In this document: positions 1-7,934 of the stretch, piece by piece | How the letters are laid out: every line of letters starts with the position of its first letter | Numbering within the stretch: position 1 is the first letter of the stretch | NCBI GenBank assembly: GCA_963806145.1 | Contig: CAWDXD010000049.1 | Location: forward strand, 36,551-100,550 | Direction of reading: 5' to 3' | Length of the DNA: 64,000 nucleotides | Source: DASXKD01 sp963806145 | Lineage (GTDB): Bacteria > Actinomycetota > Actinomycetes > Streptosporangiales > Streptosporangiaceae | Position numbers and translations under genes: made by a program | Notes under the pieces: model-generated | What the model saw: the letters and a program-made list of their open reading frames with translations, nothing else | Databases searched by the model: none | What the model was told of the DNA's origin: nothing

Positions 1-191
1 GTGGTGGGCAGGAATGCCGACGGCGTCAGCATCTCGGTGAACGCGCTCGCCACGCGCTGCGGGGTTTTCGCCCGGTGCTCGCCCTCGACCGGGTAGCCCA
101 GAGCGGCGAGCAGTTCGGTCACGGCGCGTTCGGCCCGCGGCCGGTCGATGCGGGGAGCGGTACGCAGCGGCACCACGTTCTCGGCAGTCAT
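1..191 (-). CDS. folE: GTP cyclohydrolase I (FolE-like), N-terminal part only
   Basis: The first 63 codons of a minus-strand gene that runs off the left edge; the start is ATG at 191-189. The visible part reads RAERAVTELLAALG, then KTPQRVASAFTEMLTP followed by SAFLPTT. This matches the N-terminal helix region of GTP cyclohydrolase I, where a TP-x-RVA motif precedes the catalytic domain. The family converts GTP to 7,8-dihydroneopterin triphosphate in folate or pterin synthesis. The Zn ligands and catalytic His lie outside the window, so activity cannot be judged. The LTPxxFxPTT ending resembles the second FolE paralogue seen in many actinobacteria (inference from memory of the family). An AT-rich patch at 276-290 is a plausible promoter region. 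Confidence 0.72.
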   Translation of the reverse strand, partial: MTAENVVPLRTAPRIDRPRAERAVTELLAALGYPVEGEHRAKTPQRVASAFTEMLTPSAFLPT

Positions 192-341
192 CGGCTCCTA
201 CTTGGCTCGTGTGCCCCGCGGGCTACCGGTACCCCGGCCGCCACGCCCGGGAGGGCGCTTCGGCTTCTAAGAAGAACAATTATTAACGTTAGATCCCGGC
301 TGCTGTTTCCGTCAAACCGCCGGAGGCTGGGCAAGGGCAGG

Positions 342-1202
342 TCAAGTGCCGCGAGCCAAGCTCATCTCGTCCCAGCGCTGCTCCGCCGCCGGCTGCCAGT
401 CAGCGTGCTTACGGTGGAACAATTCGGCTGCCGTGGCCCCGCTCCAGTTCGCCGGCAGTAGCGTGCGCGGAAGCTGCGGGTCAAGGAACGGGAACCGCCG
501 CCACTCGTGCACCAGCCTGGTCTGGGCGCGCAGGGCCTCGGCGCGCCCGGCCGGTTCCAGCCCGCCGAAGTCGGCAAGGAACGCCTCGTAACGTTCTTCC
601 AGCGCGGTCAGGTCCCACGCCCGGCTCACCATCTCGTCCTGGCCGCCGATGCGGCCGAAGGCCGCGGTGAACGACATCGCGCACGCGGCGAGACCGAGCT
701 CCTTCACGACCTCCAGCGCCTCGTCCTCCCGGCCGAGGTGCGGTGAGATCCACACGCCAGCCTCAGGCGACCCGAATCCCGCCCAGCTCAGCCGGGTTCT
801 GAGCCGGTGCCGCAGGTCCCGTTTGGACTCCGGCACCGAGACCAGGAGCAGCAGCCAGCGGCCGTCCCAGATGCGCTCGCTGCGGCCGAATTCGTAGATG
901 CGCCGGGCACCCTCGCTGAGCAGCCGCCGTGCCGAGGGCGTCAGTTCCCAGCGGGTCCGCCGGCCGACTCGTTCGGACACCAGGAGCCCTTCGGCGGCGG
1001 CGCGGGCGAGCGCCTGGCGGGCCGACTTCTCCGTTACTCCCAGCCCGGCCAGCGTGTCCACCAGCATCCACGTCCAGACGGGCCGCCCGGCGGGCAGCAC
1101 GAACTCCCCGAGCACGGTCATGAGCAGGGACCTGGCGCTGGTGTGCCGCACTTCGCGCCGCCGGATGACCTCTGGCGGCCGTGCGGTGTCCTCCGCCGTC
1201 AT
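342..1202 (-). CDS. PaaX-family transcriptional regulator
   Basis: A 286-residue cytoplasmic repressor-type protein. An N-terminal winged helix (about residues 20-95, with SARSLLMTVLGEF and a QALARAAAEGLL recognition-helix region) is followed by the PaaX central and C-terminal domains (WLLLLVSVPESKRDLRHRLR, then AWDL near 215). The length matches PaaX regulators, which in known cases repress phenylacetate-type degradation genes upon binding CoA thioesters. The frame is open further upstream, but ATG 1202 has GGAGGAA about 10 nt before it and gives the usual N-terminus. No paa catabolic genes are visible nearby, so the target is unknown. It is divergent from the VOC gene, with about 190 bp between them. 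Confidence 0.82.
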   Translation of the reverse strand: MTAEDTARPPEVIRRREVRHTSARSLLMTVLGEFVLPAGRPVWTWMLVDTLAGLGVTEKSARQALARAAAEGLLVSERVGRRTRWELTPSARRLLSEGARRIYEFGRSERIWDGRWLLLLVSVPESKRDLRHRLRTRLSWAGFGSPEAGVWISPHLGREDEALEVVKELGLAACAMSFTAAFGRIGGQDEMVSRAWDLTALEERYEAFLADFGGLEPAGRAEALRAQTRLVHEWRRFPFLDPQLPRTLLPANWSGATAAELFHRKHADWQPAAEQRWDEMSLARGT

Positions 1203-1392
1203 CGGCCGGCTTCCTCCGCCCTGGCCGGAGCCGTTGGTAGCGGCATCAGAGTACGGCACGCCCGTCTCGCCGGCCGCTGGGCACGCCAGGCGCCGGGCGC
1301 GGGCGGGTACGGTCGCCACCGGATGACCCGACGGGCCAGACTGGTGCTGACAGGCTTCGCCGGCGGGGCCCGCGGGATGGGAGGACCAGCAG

Positions 1393-1809
1393 ATGGCACA
1401 GGGAGCCCGGCTCGGCTCTGTGATCATGTTCGTGCACGACCTGGACAGGTCGGTGGAGTTCTATTCCGACGTCCTGGCGCTGGAGGCCGCCGACCGCAGC
1501 CCGACGGCAGCGCTGCTCACCAGTCCCGCCGGCGCGGGCCTGATCCTGCGTGCCATAGGCCAGGCCGCGCCCCACCCGCTCGGATCGATAGGCGTCCAGT
1601 ACGTCGTCTGGACCGCCGCCGGAGAGGAGGACCTGGCCCGGTGTGAGCACGCCCTGGCCGATCGCGGGGCCCATCACGGTACCCGCAGCAACGACGGCCT
1701 GACGGTGGTGGAGGGCCGGGATCCGGACGACATGGTGCTGATGGTCACCTATCCCGGCCCGGACCAGTCGCCCCTGCGCAAGCTGCCGGTCCGGATCTAC
1801 GGGTGGTGA
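1393..1809 (+). CDS. VOC-superfamily (glyoxalase/bleomycin-resistance fold) protein
   Basis: A 138-residue protein with the typical beta-alpha-beta-beta-beta start, GSVIMFVHDLDRSVEFYSDVL, and a second module ending DPDDMVLMVTYPGP. VOC proteins bind a metal between paired modules. They include lactoylglutathione lyases, dioxygenases and resistance proteins, and the substrate cannot be told here. Start ATG 1393 follows GGGAGGACCAGCAG. The gene stands alone between the divergent PaaX-type regulator and the HAD gene, 51 bp away. Confidence 0.8.
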   Translation: MAQGARLGSVIMFVHDLDRSVEFYSDVLALEAADRSPTAALLTSPAGAGLILRAIGQAAPHPLGSIGVQYVVWTAAGEEDLARCEHALADRGAHHGTRSNDGLTVVEGRDPDDMVLMVTYPGPDQSPLRKLPVRIYGW

Positions 1810-1860
1810 CCGCAGGCCGGCCGGGTCGTTCGCGGGGCCCGGCCTGGTTAGGCTGAACGC

Positions 1861-2604
1861 GTGCTCGGGCTCCCTGACGGCATTCGCGGCTGCCTGTTCG
1901 ACCTGGACGGCGTCCTGACCAAGACCGCACAGGTCCACGATGCCGCGTGGCAGGAGATGTTCGACGGCTACCTGCGCGAACGTTCCCGGAGGACAGGCGA
2001 GCCCTTCGTGCCGTTCGACCGTGCCGCGGACTACGAGAACTTCGTCGACGGGAAGCCACGGGCCGACGGGACCCGCTCCTTCCTGCAGTCTCGCGGTATC
2101 GAACTGCCCGAGGGCAGCCCGGATGACCCGCCGGACGCGGAGACGGTCGAGGGCCTGTCCAACCGCAAGAACGAGATCGTGCTGCGCCGGATCCGCGAGG
2201 ACGGGGTGGCGGCGTACCCTGGCTCGGTGCGCTACGTGCGGGCTGTCCGTGACGCCGGCCTGCGCCGTGCGGTCGTGACGTCGAGTGCCAACGGCCGTGA
2301 CGTGCTCGCCGCGGCGGGGATCGAGGACCTGTTCGAGGCGCGGATCGACGGCCTCACCATCGAGCGGGAGCACCTGCCGGGCAAGCCTGCCCCCGACACC
2401 TTCCTGGCGGGGGCGCGCGCCCTCGGGCTGGAGCCCCGGTCGGCCGTGGTCTTCGAGGACGCGCTGGCCGGGGTGGCGGCCGGCCGGGCAGGCAGGTTCG
2501 GGTTCGTCGTCGGGGTGGACCGGCTCGGCCAGGCGGACGCGCTGGCCGGGCATGGTGCGGACGTCGTGGTGACCGACCTCGCCGAGTTGCTGGACCGCCC
2601 GTGA
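1861..2604 (+). CDS. pgmB: Beta-phosphoglucomutase-like HAD hydrolase
   Basis: A 247-residue cytoplasmic HAD enzyme of subfamily IA. The nucleophile motif CLFDLDGVLTKTAQVH lies at residues 11-26, motif II at VVTSSANG (about 138-145), the lysine motif at GKPAPDTFL (about 178), and the acidic motif at VVFEDALAGVAAG (about 199). Beta-phosphoglucomutase interconverts beta-glucose-1-phosphate and glucose-6-phosphate. Start GTG 1861 is chosen from the open frame; its SD is weak. The stop overlaps the GTG of the GH65 phosphorylase by 4 nt. This is the classic pairing in which the phosphorylase product is the mutase substrate, and it supports the assignment over other HAD phosphatases. Confidence 0.87.
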   Translation: MLGLPDGIRGCLFDLDGVLTKTAQVHDAAWQEMFDGYLRERSRRTGEPFVPFDRAADYENFVDGKPRADGTRSFLQSRGIELPEGSPDDPPDAETVEGLSNRKNEIVLRRIREDGVAAYPGSVRYVRAVRDAGLRRAVVTSSANGRDVLAAAGIEDLFEARIDGLTIEREHLPGKPAPDTFLAGARALGLEPRSAVVFEDALAGVAAGRAGRFGFVVGVDRLGQADALAGHGADVVVTDLAELLDRP

Positions 2605-4961
2605 TCAAGCATCCGGCGTTCCACGTGGAACCGTGGTCCCTGCGCGAGAAGGCGCTGGACCTGGACCTGCTGGCGCAGACCGAGTCGGTGTTCGCGTTGT
2701 CCAACGGGCACATCGGCTGGCGGGCCAACCTTGACGAGGGCGAGCCGCACGGCCTGCCGGGAAGCTATCTCAACGGCGTGTACGAGAGCCAGCCGGTGGT
2801 CCCCGCGGAGGCGGCCTATGGCCTGCCGGAGTCCGGGCAGACGGTGGTCAACGTCACCAACGGCAAGTTGATCCGGCTGTTCGTCGATGACGAGGCGTTC
2901 GACGTCAGGTACGGCACGCTGCGCTCGCACGAGCGCGTGCTGGACTTCAGGTCCGGGGTGCTCAGCCGCCGCGCCGAATGGGTGTCCCCGGCCGGCGGGG
3001 CCGTGCGGGTGTCCTCCGCCCGGCTGGTGTCGTTCACCCAGCGGGCGATCGCCGCGGTCCGGTACGAGGTGGAGCCGCTGGACGGCCCGGTGCGCATCGC
3101 GCTGCAGTCCGAGTTGCTGGCCAACGAGCAGTCGCCGCCCGGGACCGGCGATCCCCGGCACGGCACGGGCATCGACCACCCGCTGGCACAGGAGTTTCAC
3201 TCCGCGCACGACCAGGCCGCGATCCTGGTGCACCGGACCACCCGCAGCGGGCTGCGCGTCGGTGCCGCCATGGATCACCTGGTCGACGGGCCCGGCGTCC
3301 GTGTGGAGTCCCAGTCCTTCGCCGACGGCGCAATGGTCAGCGCGGCGGCGGTCGTGGCACCAGGGCAGCGGCTGAGCGTGATCAAGTTCGTCGCCTACGG
3401 CTGGTCCGGGGAGCGCTCGCTGCCCGGTGTCCGGGATCAGGTGTGGGCGGCCCTGACCGCGGCCCGGCAGGCGGGCTGGGACGGCCTGCTGGCCGACCAG
3501 CGCGGCTTCCTCGATGGCTTCTGGGATGGCGCCGACGTGGAGCTGGACGGGGATGCCGAGGTGCAGCAGGCGGTGCGGTTCGGGCTGTTCCACGTGCTGC
3601 AGGCCGGCGCGCGCGGGGAGAACCGCCCGATCCCGGCGAAGGGCCTGACCGGGCCGGGTTACGACGGGCACACGTTCTGGGACAGCGAGGCCTTCGTCTT
3701 GCCGGTGCTCACGCTCACCGCGCCCGACGCGGCCGCCAGCGTGCTGCGGTGGCGGCACGACGTGCTGCCCGCCGCACTGGACCGGGCGGCCCAGCTGGGC
3801 ATGGCGGGCGCGGCCTTCCCGTGGCGGACGATGAACGGCGTGGAATGCTCCGGGTACTGGCCGGCCGGCACGGCCGCGTTCCACGTCAACGCCGACATCG
3901 CCCACGCGGTGATCCAGTACATCGACGCCACCGGGGATGCGGAGTTCGCCAAGGGGACCGGAATGGACCTGCTGACCCACACCGCGCGGCTGTGGCGGTC
4001 GCTGGGCCACCACGACGCCGCTGGCGGGTTCCACATCGACGGGGTCACCGGCCCGGACGAGTACAGCGCCATCGCCGACGACAACGTCTACACCAACCTG
4101 ATGGCGCGCAGGAACCTGCTGGCGGCCGCGGCAGCGGCCGAGAGCTACCCGGACCGGGCCCGCGAACTGGGCATCGAGGCCGAGGAATCGGCAAGCTGGC
4201 GGGACGCCGCGGAATCCATGTACATCCCGTATGACGAGGCGCTCGGCGTGCACCCGCAGGCCGAGGAGTTCACCAGCCACCAGGTCTGGGACTTCGCCGG
4301 CACCCCGCCCGAGCACTACCCGCTGCTGCTCCACTACCCCTACTTCGACCTGTACCGCAAGCAGGTCGTCAAGCAGGCCGACCTGGTGCTCGCCATGCAC
4401 CTGTGCGACACCGACTTCACCGCGGAGCAGAAGGCGCGGAACTTCGCCTACTACGAGCCGCTCACGGTGCGCGACTCCTCGCTGTCCGCCTGCACCCAGG
4501 CGGTCATCGCGGCCGAGACCGGGCACCTCGGCCTGGCCTTCGACTACCTGGGCGAGGCCGCGCTGATGGACCTGAAGGACCTGGAGCACAACACCCGCGA
4601 CGGCGTGCACATCGCTTCGCTCGCGGGCACCTGGCTCGCGCTCGTCTGCGGATTCGCTGGCCTGCGGCACCGGGATGGCCGGATCTCCTTCGCCCCCCGC
4701 CTGCCCGAAGGCCTCACTCGCCTGGCCTTCAGCCTCTTGTTCCGCGCCCAGTGCCTGCGCGTGGAGGTAACGCAGTCCAGCGCCCGCTACCAACTGGCCG
4801 ACGGTGACCCCCTGGAGATCACCCACCACGGCACCACCTTCACCCTGGAAGCCGGCAAACCCCAAGACCGCCCGATCACTCCGGCTCCGGCCCGCCAGCG
4901 CCCCGCCCAGCCCCCGGGCAGGGAACCGGAACGCCGCCAAGCCTCCGGGCCCTCCGCTTAA
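2601..4961 (+). CDS. Glycoside hydrolase family 65 disaccharide phosphorylase (trehalose/kojibiose/maltose type)
   Basis: A 786-residue cytoplasmic enzyme that cleaves an alpha-linked glucose disaccharide with phosphate to give beta-glucose-1-phosphate and glucose. The N-terminal beta-sandwich begins ESVFALSNGHIGWRANLDEG. The (alpha/alpha)6 catalytic barrel holds KGLTGPGYDGHTFWDSEAF-type sequence (about 350-370) and the general-acid motif GVTGPDEYSAIADDN (Glu near residue 487). The C-terminal sheet ends near residue 755, followed by a Pro-rich tail. Length matches the family. Which disaccharide is used cannot be read from sequence; the neighbouring beta-phosphoglucomutase says the product is a beta-1-phosphate. 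It starts with GTG overlapping the upstream stop. Confidence 0.9.
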   Translation: MIKHPAFHVEPWSLREKALDLDLLAQTESVFALSNGHIGWRANLDEGEPHGLPGSYLNGVYESQPVVPAEAAYGLPESGQTVVNVTNGKLIRLFVDDEAFDVRYGTLRSHERVLDFRSGVLSRRAEWVSPAGGAVRVSSARLVSFTQRAIAAVRYEVEPLDGPVRIALQSELLANEQSPPGTGDPRHGTGIDHPLAQEFHSAHDQAAILVHRTTRSGLRVGAAMDHLVDGPGVRVESQSFADGAMVSAAAVVAPGQRLSVIKFVAYGWSGERSLPGVRDQVWAALTAARQAGWDGLLADQRGFLDGFWDGADVELDGDAEVQQAVRFGLFHVLQAGARGENRPIPAKGLTGPGYDGHTFWDSEAFVLPVLTLTAPDAAASVLRWRHDVLPAALDRAAQLGMAGAAFPWRTMNGVECSGYWPAGTAAFHVNADIAHAVIQYIDATGDAEFAKGTGMDLLTHTARLWRSLGHHDAAGGFHIDGVTGPDEYSAIADDNVYTNLMARRNLLAAAAAAESYPDRARELGIEAEESASWRDAAESMYIPYDEALGVHPQAEEFTSHQVWDFAGTPPEHYPLLLHYPYFDLYRKQVVKQADLVLAMHLCDTDFTAEQKARNFAYYEPLTVRDSSLSACTQAVIAAETGHLGLAFDYLGEAALMDLKDLEHNTRDGVHIASLAGTWLALVCGFAGLRHRDGRISFAPRLPEGLTRLAFSLLFRAQCLRVEVTQSSARYQLADGDPLEITHHGTTFTLEAGKPQDRPITPAPARQRPAQPPGREPERRQASGPSA

Positions 4962-5012
4962 CCCCGGCCTGCCCCCGCCGCCTCTTGACCGAGCCTTTAC
5001 GAACGCCCACAA

Positions 5013-5039
5013 TGGTCTAAAAATCAGTCCTTTAGACCA
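5013..5039. promoter_or_regulatory. Palindromic operator, TGGTCTAAA-N9-TTTAGACCA
   Basis: A perfect 9-bp inverted repeat with a 9-nt spacer, 12 bp before the M20 deacylase start. A possible -35 (TTTACG, 4996-5001) and -10 (TAAAAA, 5018-5023) overlap it, so a protein bound here would block transcription. The operon encodes a FadR-type GntR regulator, whose family often binds TGGT-N-ACCA-type dyads; autoregulation is inferred. Confidence 0.65.
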
Positions 5040-5050
5040 GCGGGAGGGTC

Positions 5051-6364
5051 ATGCCCGGGACGGCGGAGCACCAGGACGCGGTGGACCGCGCCGTCGAGGC
5101 CGAGGCGGAGCGGATGTTCGCCTTTCTCGAGCGGCTGGTCCGCGCCCCCAGCACGGTGGGCGACGAGGCCGGGGCGCAGGAGGTCGTGGCGGGGGAACTG
5201 TCCAGGCTCGGGTTTGCGGTGAGCCGCGTGCCGGTCCCGGAGCGGACGGCGGCGCACCCGGCGGCGGGCGTGCCGCAGTGCCCCTACGCCGGCCGGGACA
5301 ACGTCCTCGGCCGCCTCAACCCCGGAGCCTCGCCGTCGCTGCTGTTCAACGGGCATGTCGATGTGGTCCCCGCCGAGGCCGCGGTGTGGTCCGGCGACCC
5401 GTTCGAGCCGGTCACCTCCGGTGGCTGGATGCGCGGCCGCGGCACGGGCGACATGAAGGGCGGCTTCGCCATGGGCCTGCTGGCGGTGGCCGCGCTGCGC
5501 CGGGCCATGCCCGGGGCCCTCACCGGGGAACTCGGCTTCCTGTCCGTCATCGAGGAGGAGTGCACCGGCAACGGCACCCTGGCGGCCTGCGACGCCGGGG
5601 TGCTCGGTGACGCCGTGGTGCTGCTCGAACCGACCAGCCTGGACCTGCTGCTCGGCGGTGTGGGCATCCTGTGGGCCGAGATCGAGCTGCCGGGCGTTCC
5701 CGCGCACGCCGAGGCGGCGGACCGCGCGGTGAACCCGGTGCGCAGCGTCCCTGTCATCCTCCAGGCACTGGCCGATCTGGAGGAGGAGCTCGCCGGGGAA
5801 ACCGGAGACCCGGCGTTCGCCGAGGTCGCCAGGCCTTACAACGTCAACGCAGGCACGGTCCTGGCCGGCGACTGGGCCTCCAGCGTCCCGGCGCGGGCCC
5901 GCGTGGGCGTCCGCGTCGGCTACCCGCGGCGGTGGACCGCGAACGAGGCGTTCGGCCGGCTGCGTGCCGCGGTGCTGCGCGCCGCGGCCGCCGACCCGTG
6001 GCTGGCCGGGCACCCGCCGGTGCTGCGCCAGACAGGCTTCCGCGCCCAGGGCTACCTGCTCCGGCACGACCACCCGCTGGTGACCGCGGTCGCGGCCGCG
6101 CACGCAAGCGCGCACGGCGACCGGCCCGCGCACCGGGTGCTCGGCAGTACCACAGACGCCCGCTACTACCTCAACCAGTTCGGCCGGCCGGCCCTGGCCT
6201 ACGGCCCCACGGCACGCAACATCCATGCCCCCGACGAGGCGGTCGAGCTGGCCAGCATCGTGCGCGGTGCCCGGACCCTGGCCAGGTTCATCGCGTCGTT
6301 CTTCGCCGATGGCGGCCTGCCAGGCTCCGGCCGCACGCACGGCCGCCAGCGGATCCGGTCATGA
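5051..6364 (+). CDS. M20-family deacylase/peptidase (ArgE/DapE/ACY1 type)
   Basis: A 437-residue metal-dependent amidohydrolase. Ligand motifs are LLFNGHVDVVPAE (His102, Asp104), GRGTGDMKGG (bridging Asp134) and VIEEECTGNG (catalytic Glu169/Glu170). A dimerisation lid follows (about 205-320), and the last metal His lies in the region near NIHAPDEAVEL (about 400). The family removes acyl groups from N-acyl amino acids or cleaves dipeptides. Start ATG 5051 follows GGGAGGGTC. The stop overlaps the ATG of the GntR gene. Together with the downstream hydrolase and amino-acid permease, this suggests scavenging of an N-acylated amino acid or related compound; the exact substrate is unknown. Confidence 0.86.
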   Translation: MPGTAEHQDAVDRAVEAEAERMFAFLERLVRAPSTVGDEAGAQEVVAGELSRLGFAVSRVPVPERTAAHPAAGVPQCPYAGRDNVLGRLNPGASPSLLFNGHVDVVPAEAAVWSGDPFEPVTSGGWMRGRGTGDMKGGFAMGLLAVAALRRAMPGALTGELGFLSVIEEECTGNGTLAACDAGVLGDAVVLLEPTSLDLLLGGVGILWAEIELPGVPAHAEAADRAVNPVRSVPVILQALADLEEELAGETGDPAFAEVARPYNVNAGTVLAGDWASSVPARARVGVRVGYPRRWTANEAFGRLRAAVLRAAAADPWLAGHPPVLRQTGFRAQGYLLRHDHPLVTAVAAAHASAHGDRPAHRVLGSTTDARYYLNQFGRPALAYGPTARNIHAPDEAVELASIVRGARTLARFIASFFADGGLPGSGRTHGRQRIRS

Positions 6365-7155
6365 CGGCCGCCGGCGCGCCCGGGCAGGCCGGCGAGCCTT
6401 TCGGCACGCTGCTCGCGCCGATCACGCTGCGGACCGCGGGCCAGCGCATCGCGGAACGATTCGTCACGGCCATCGCCCTCGGCGAGTTCGTCCCCGGCCA
6501 GCGGCTGCCCCCCGAGCGGGAGCTCGCCGCCATGCTCGAGGTCAGCCGGACCACGGTGCGCGAGGCACTGCAGCGGCTCCAGGCCGCTGGTTACGTCACC
6601 GCCAGGCGCGGTCGCGGCGGCGGCACGTTCGTCCGGACCGGCCAGCGCCCCGGCTCGGACGAGATGATCCGACGCACCCTGGTGCCGGCCTGGGCACAGC
6701 TCACCGAACTGCTGGACTTCCGGCAGCTTGTCGAGCAGCTCATCGCGCGCACCGCGGCGGTGCGGCGCGAGGAAAACGACATTCATGCCATACGCGCGGC
6801 CGTGGCCATGTACTCCCAGGCAGCGGACCGGGACGCCTCGCGGCTCGCCGACCAGGCGCTGCACCAGGCGATCGCCCGGGCGGCGCACAACGAGCGCTTG
6901 GCCGCGCTGAGCGCCCGGATCCGCCGGGAGGTCAGCTTCGGCTTCGACGCCGAGCCCTACAGCCCCGAGGTACGGCGCCGGGCCACCCGCCAGCATCCCG
7001 AGCTGGCCGAGGCGGTCATCGCGGGCGATCCCGAGCGGTCGGCCGGCCTGGCCGCCCGGCACTTCTCACTGACCGAGGAAATGCTTTCCGAGCTGCACGC
7101 CCGGATCCGGCTCCGATCTGGAGGAGAAAGCAATGCCCATGACCAGGGTCAATGA
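6361..7155 (+). CDS. FadR-subfamily GntR transcriptional regulator
   Basis: A 264-residue regulator. The winged helix (about residues 25-95) holds the GntR signature PGQRLPPERELAAMLEVSRTT and the wing GRGGGTFV. The C-terminal all-helical FCD ligand domain (about 110-240) has Asp/His residues (DQALHQAI near 165, ARHFSLTEEM near 240) of the kind that bind metal and acid ligands in this family. The true start is ATG 6361, overlapping the previous stop; the open frame upstream is an alternate frame of the M20 gene. It probably controls its own operon through the palindrome at 5013-5039. Confidence 0.88.
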   Translation: MTAAGAPGQAGEPFGTLLAPITLRTAGQRIAERFVTAIALGEFVPGQRLPPERELAAMLEVSRTTVREALQRLQAAGYVTARRGRGGGTFVRTGQRPGSDEMIRRTLVPAWAQLTELLDFRQLVEQLIARTAAVRREENDIHAIRAAVAMYSQAADRDASRLADQALHQAIARAAHNERLAALSARIRREVSFGFDAEPYSPEVRRRATRQHPELAEAVIAGDPERSAGLAARHFSLTEEMLSELHARIRLRSGGESNAHDQGQ

Positions 7156-7932
7156 CATCGACGTGAACTACAAGCTGGAGGGTGACGGCCCGGAGACCAT
7201 CGTCCTGATCAACGGCCTGGCCGACGACCTGGAGACCTGGGCCTTCCAGATGGACGACTTCCTCGGCGCCGGCTACCGGGTGCTCCGGTTCGACAACCGC
7301 GGGATCGGGGCCAGCTCCAAGCCGGCCCCTACTCCAGCCGGATGCTCGCCGACGACGCGAAGGCCCTGGTGGATTCGCTCGGCATCAGCGGCTTCCACCT
7401 GATGGGCGTGTCCATGGGCGGCATGATCGCCCAGGAGTACGCCCTGGCCTACGGCAGCGACCTGCAGACCGCCACGTTCGCTTGCACCTACGGGGCGCCG
7501 GGGCCGTTCTGCTCCCGGATGTTCGCCATGTGGGAGGCGATGGCGCCGGTCACCGGCGTCCCGTTCATCATGCGGGACGTCACGCTGTGGGCGTTCACCG
7601 TCCCGTTCTTCACCGAGCGTGCCGAGGAGGCCGCCGAGTTCGAGACCGCCATGCGCTACATGGACCAGCCGGCCCACGCCTACCTCGCGCAGCTCGCGGT
7701 GATCCAGCAGCACGACACGACCGAGCGGCTCGGCCAGCTCGGCGTCCCGGCCCTGGTGCTGGCCGGCGAGCAGGACATCCTGATCCCGGTCTCGCTGTCG
7801 CGGCAGCTCTCCGGGCTGGTCCCCGGTGCCGAATGGGCCACCACCAAGGGCGGCCACGCCTGCCTCTGGGAGCACCCGGCCGAGTTCAACCAGGCCTTCC
7901 TCGAATTCATCAAGCGACACGGAAGGGGCTAG
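7133..7932 (+). pseudogene. Alpha/beta hydrolase with a single-base frameshift
   Basis: Two overlapping frames together make one alpha/beta hydrolase of about 266 residues. The first (from ATG 7133) gives the N-terminal strands, IVLINGLADDLETW and RFDNRGIGASSKP. The second, starting by 7342, gives MLADDAKALVDSLGI, the nucleophile elbow HLMGVSMGGMIAQ (Ser in GxSxG) and the final GGHACLWEHPAEF with the catalytic His. Continuity is lost around 7320-7335, where one missing G in the C/G run after AAGCCGG would restore a GPYSSRML reading. This is either a recent inactivating mutation or a sequencing error in a GC run. All catalytic residues are otherwise intact. SD GGAGGAGA precedes the start, which overlaps the GntR gene by 23 nt. 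Confidence 0.8.
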
Positions 7933-7934
7933 CG

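Noticed and set aside
2232..5012. Long minus-strand open frame opposite the GH65 gene
   Set aside because: Same shadow effect; no motif or SD, and the + strand gene is certain.
5671..6360. N-terminal extension of the GntR regulator
   Set aside because: Out-of-frame reading of the M20 deacylase; the true start overlaps its stop at 6361.
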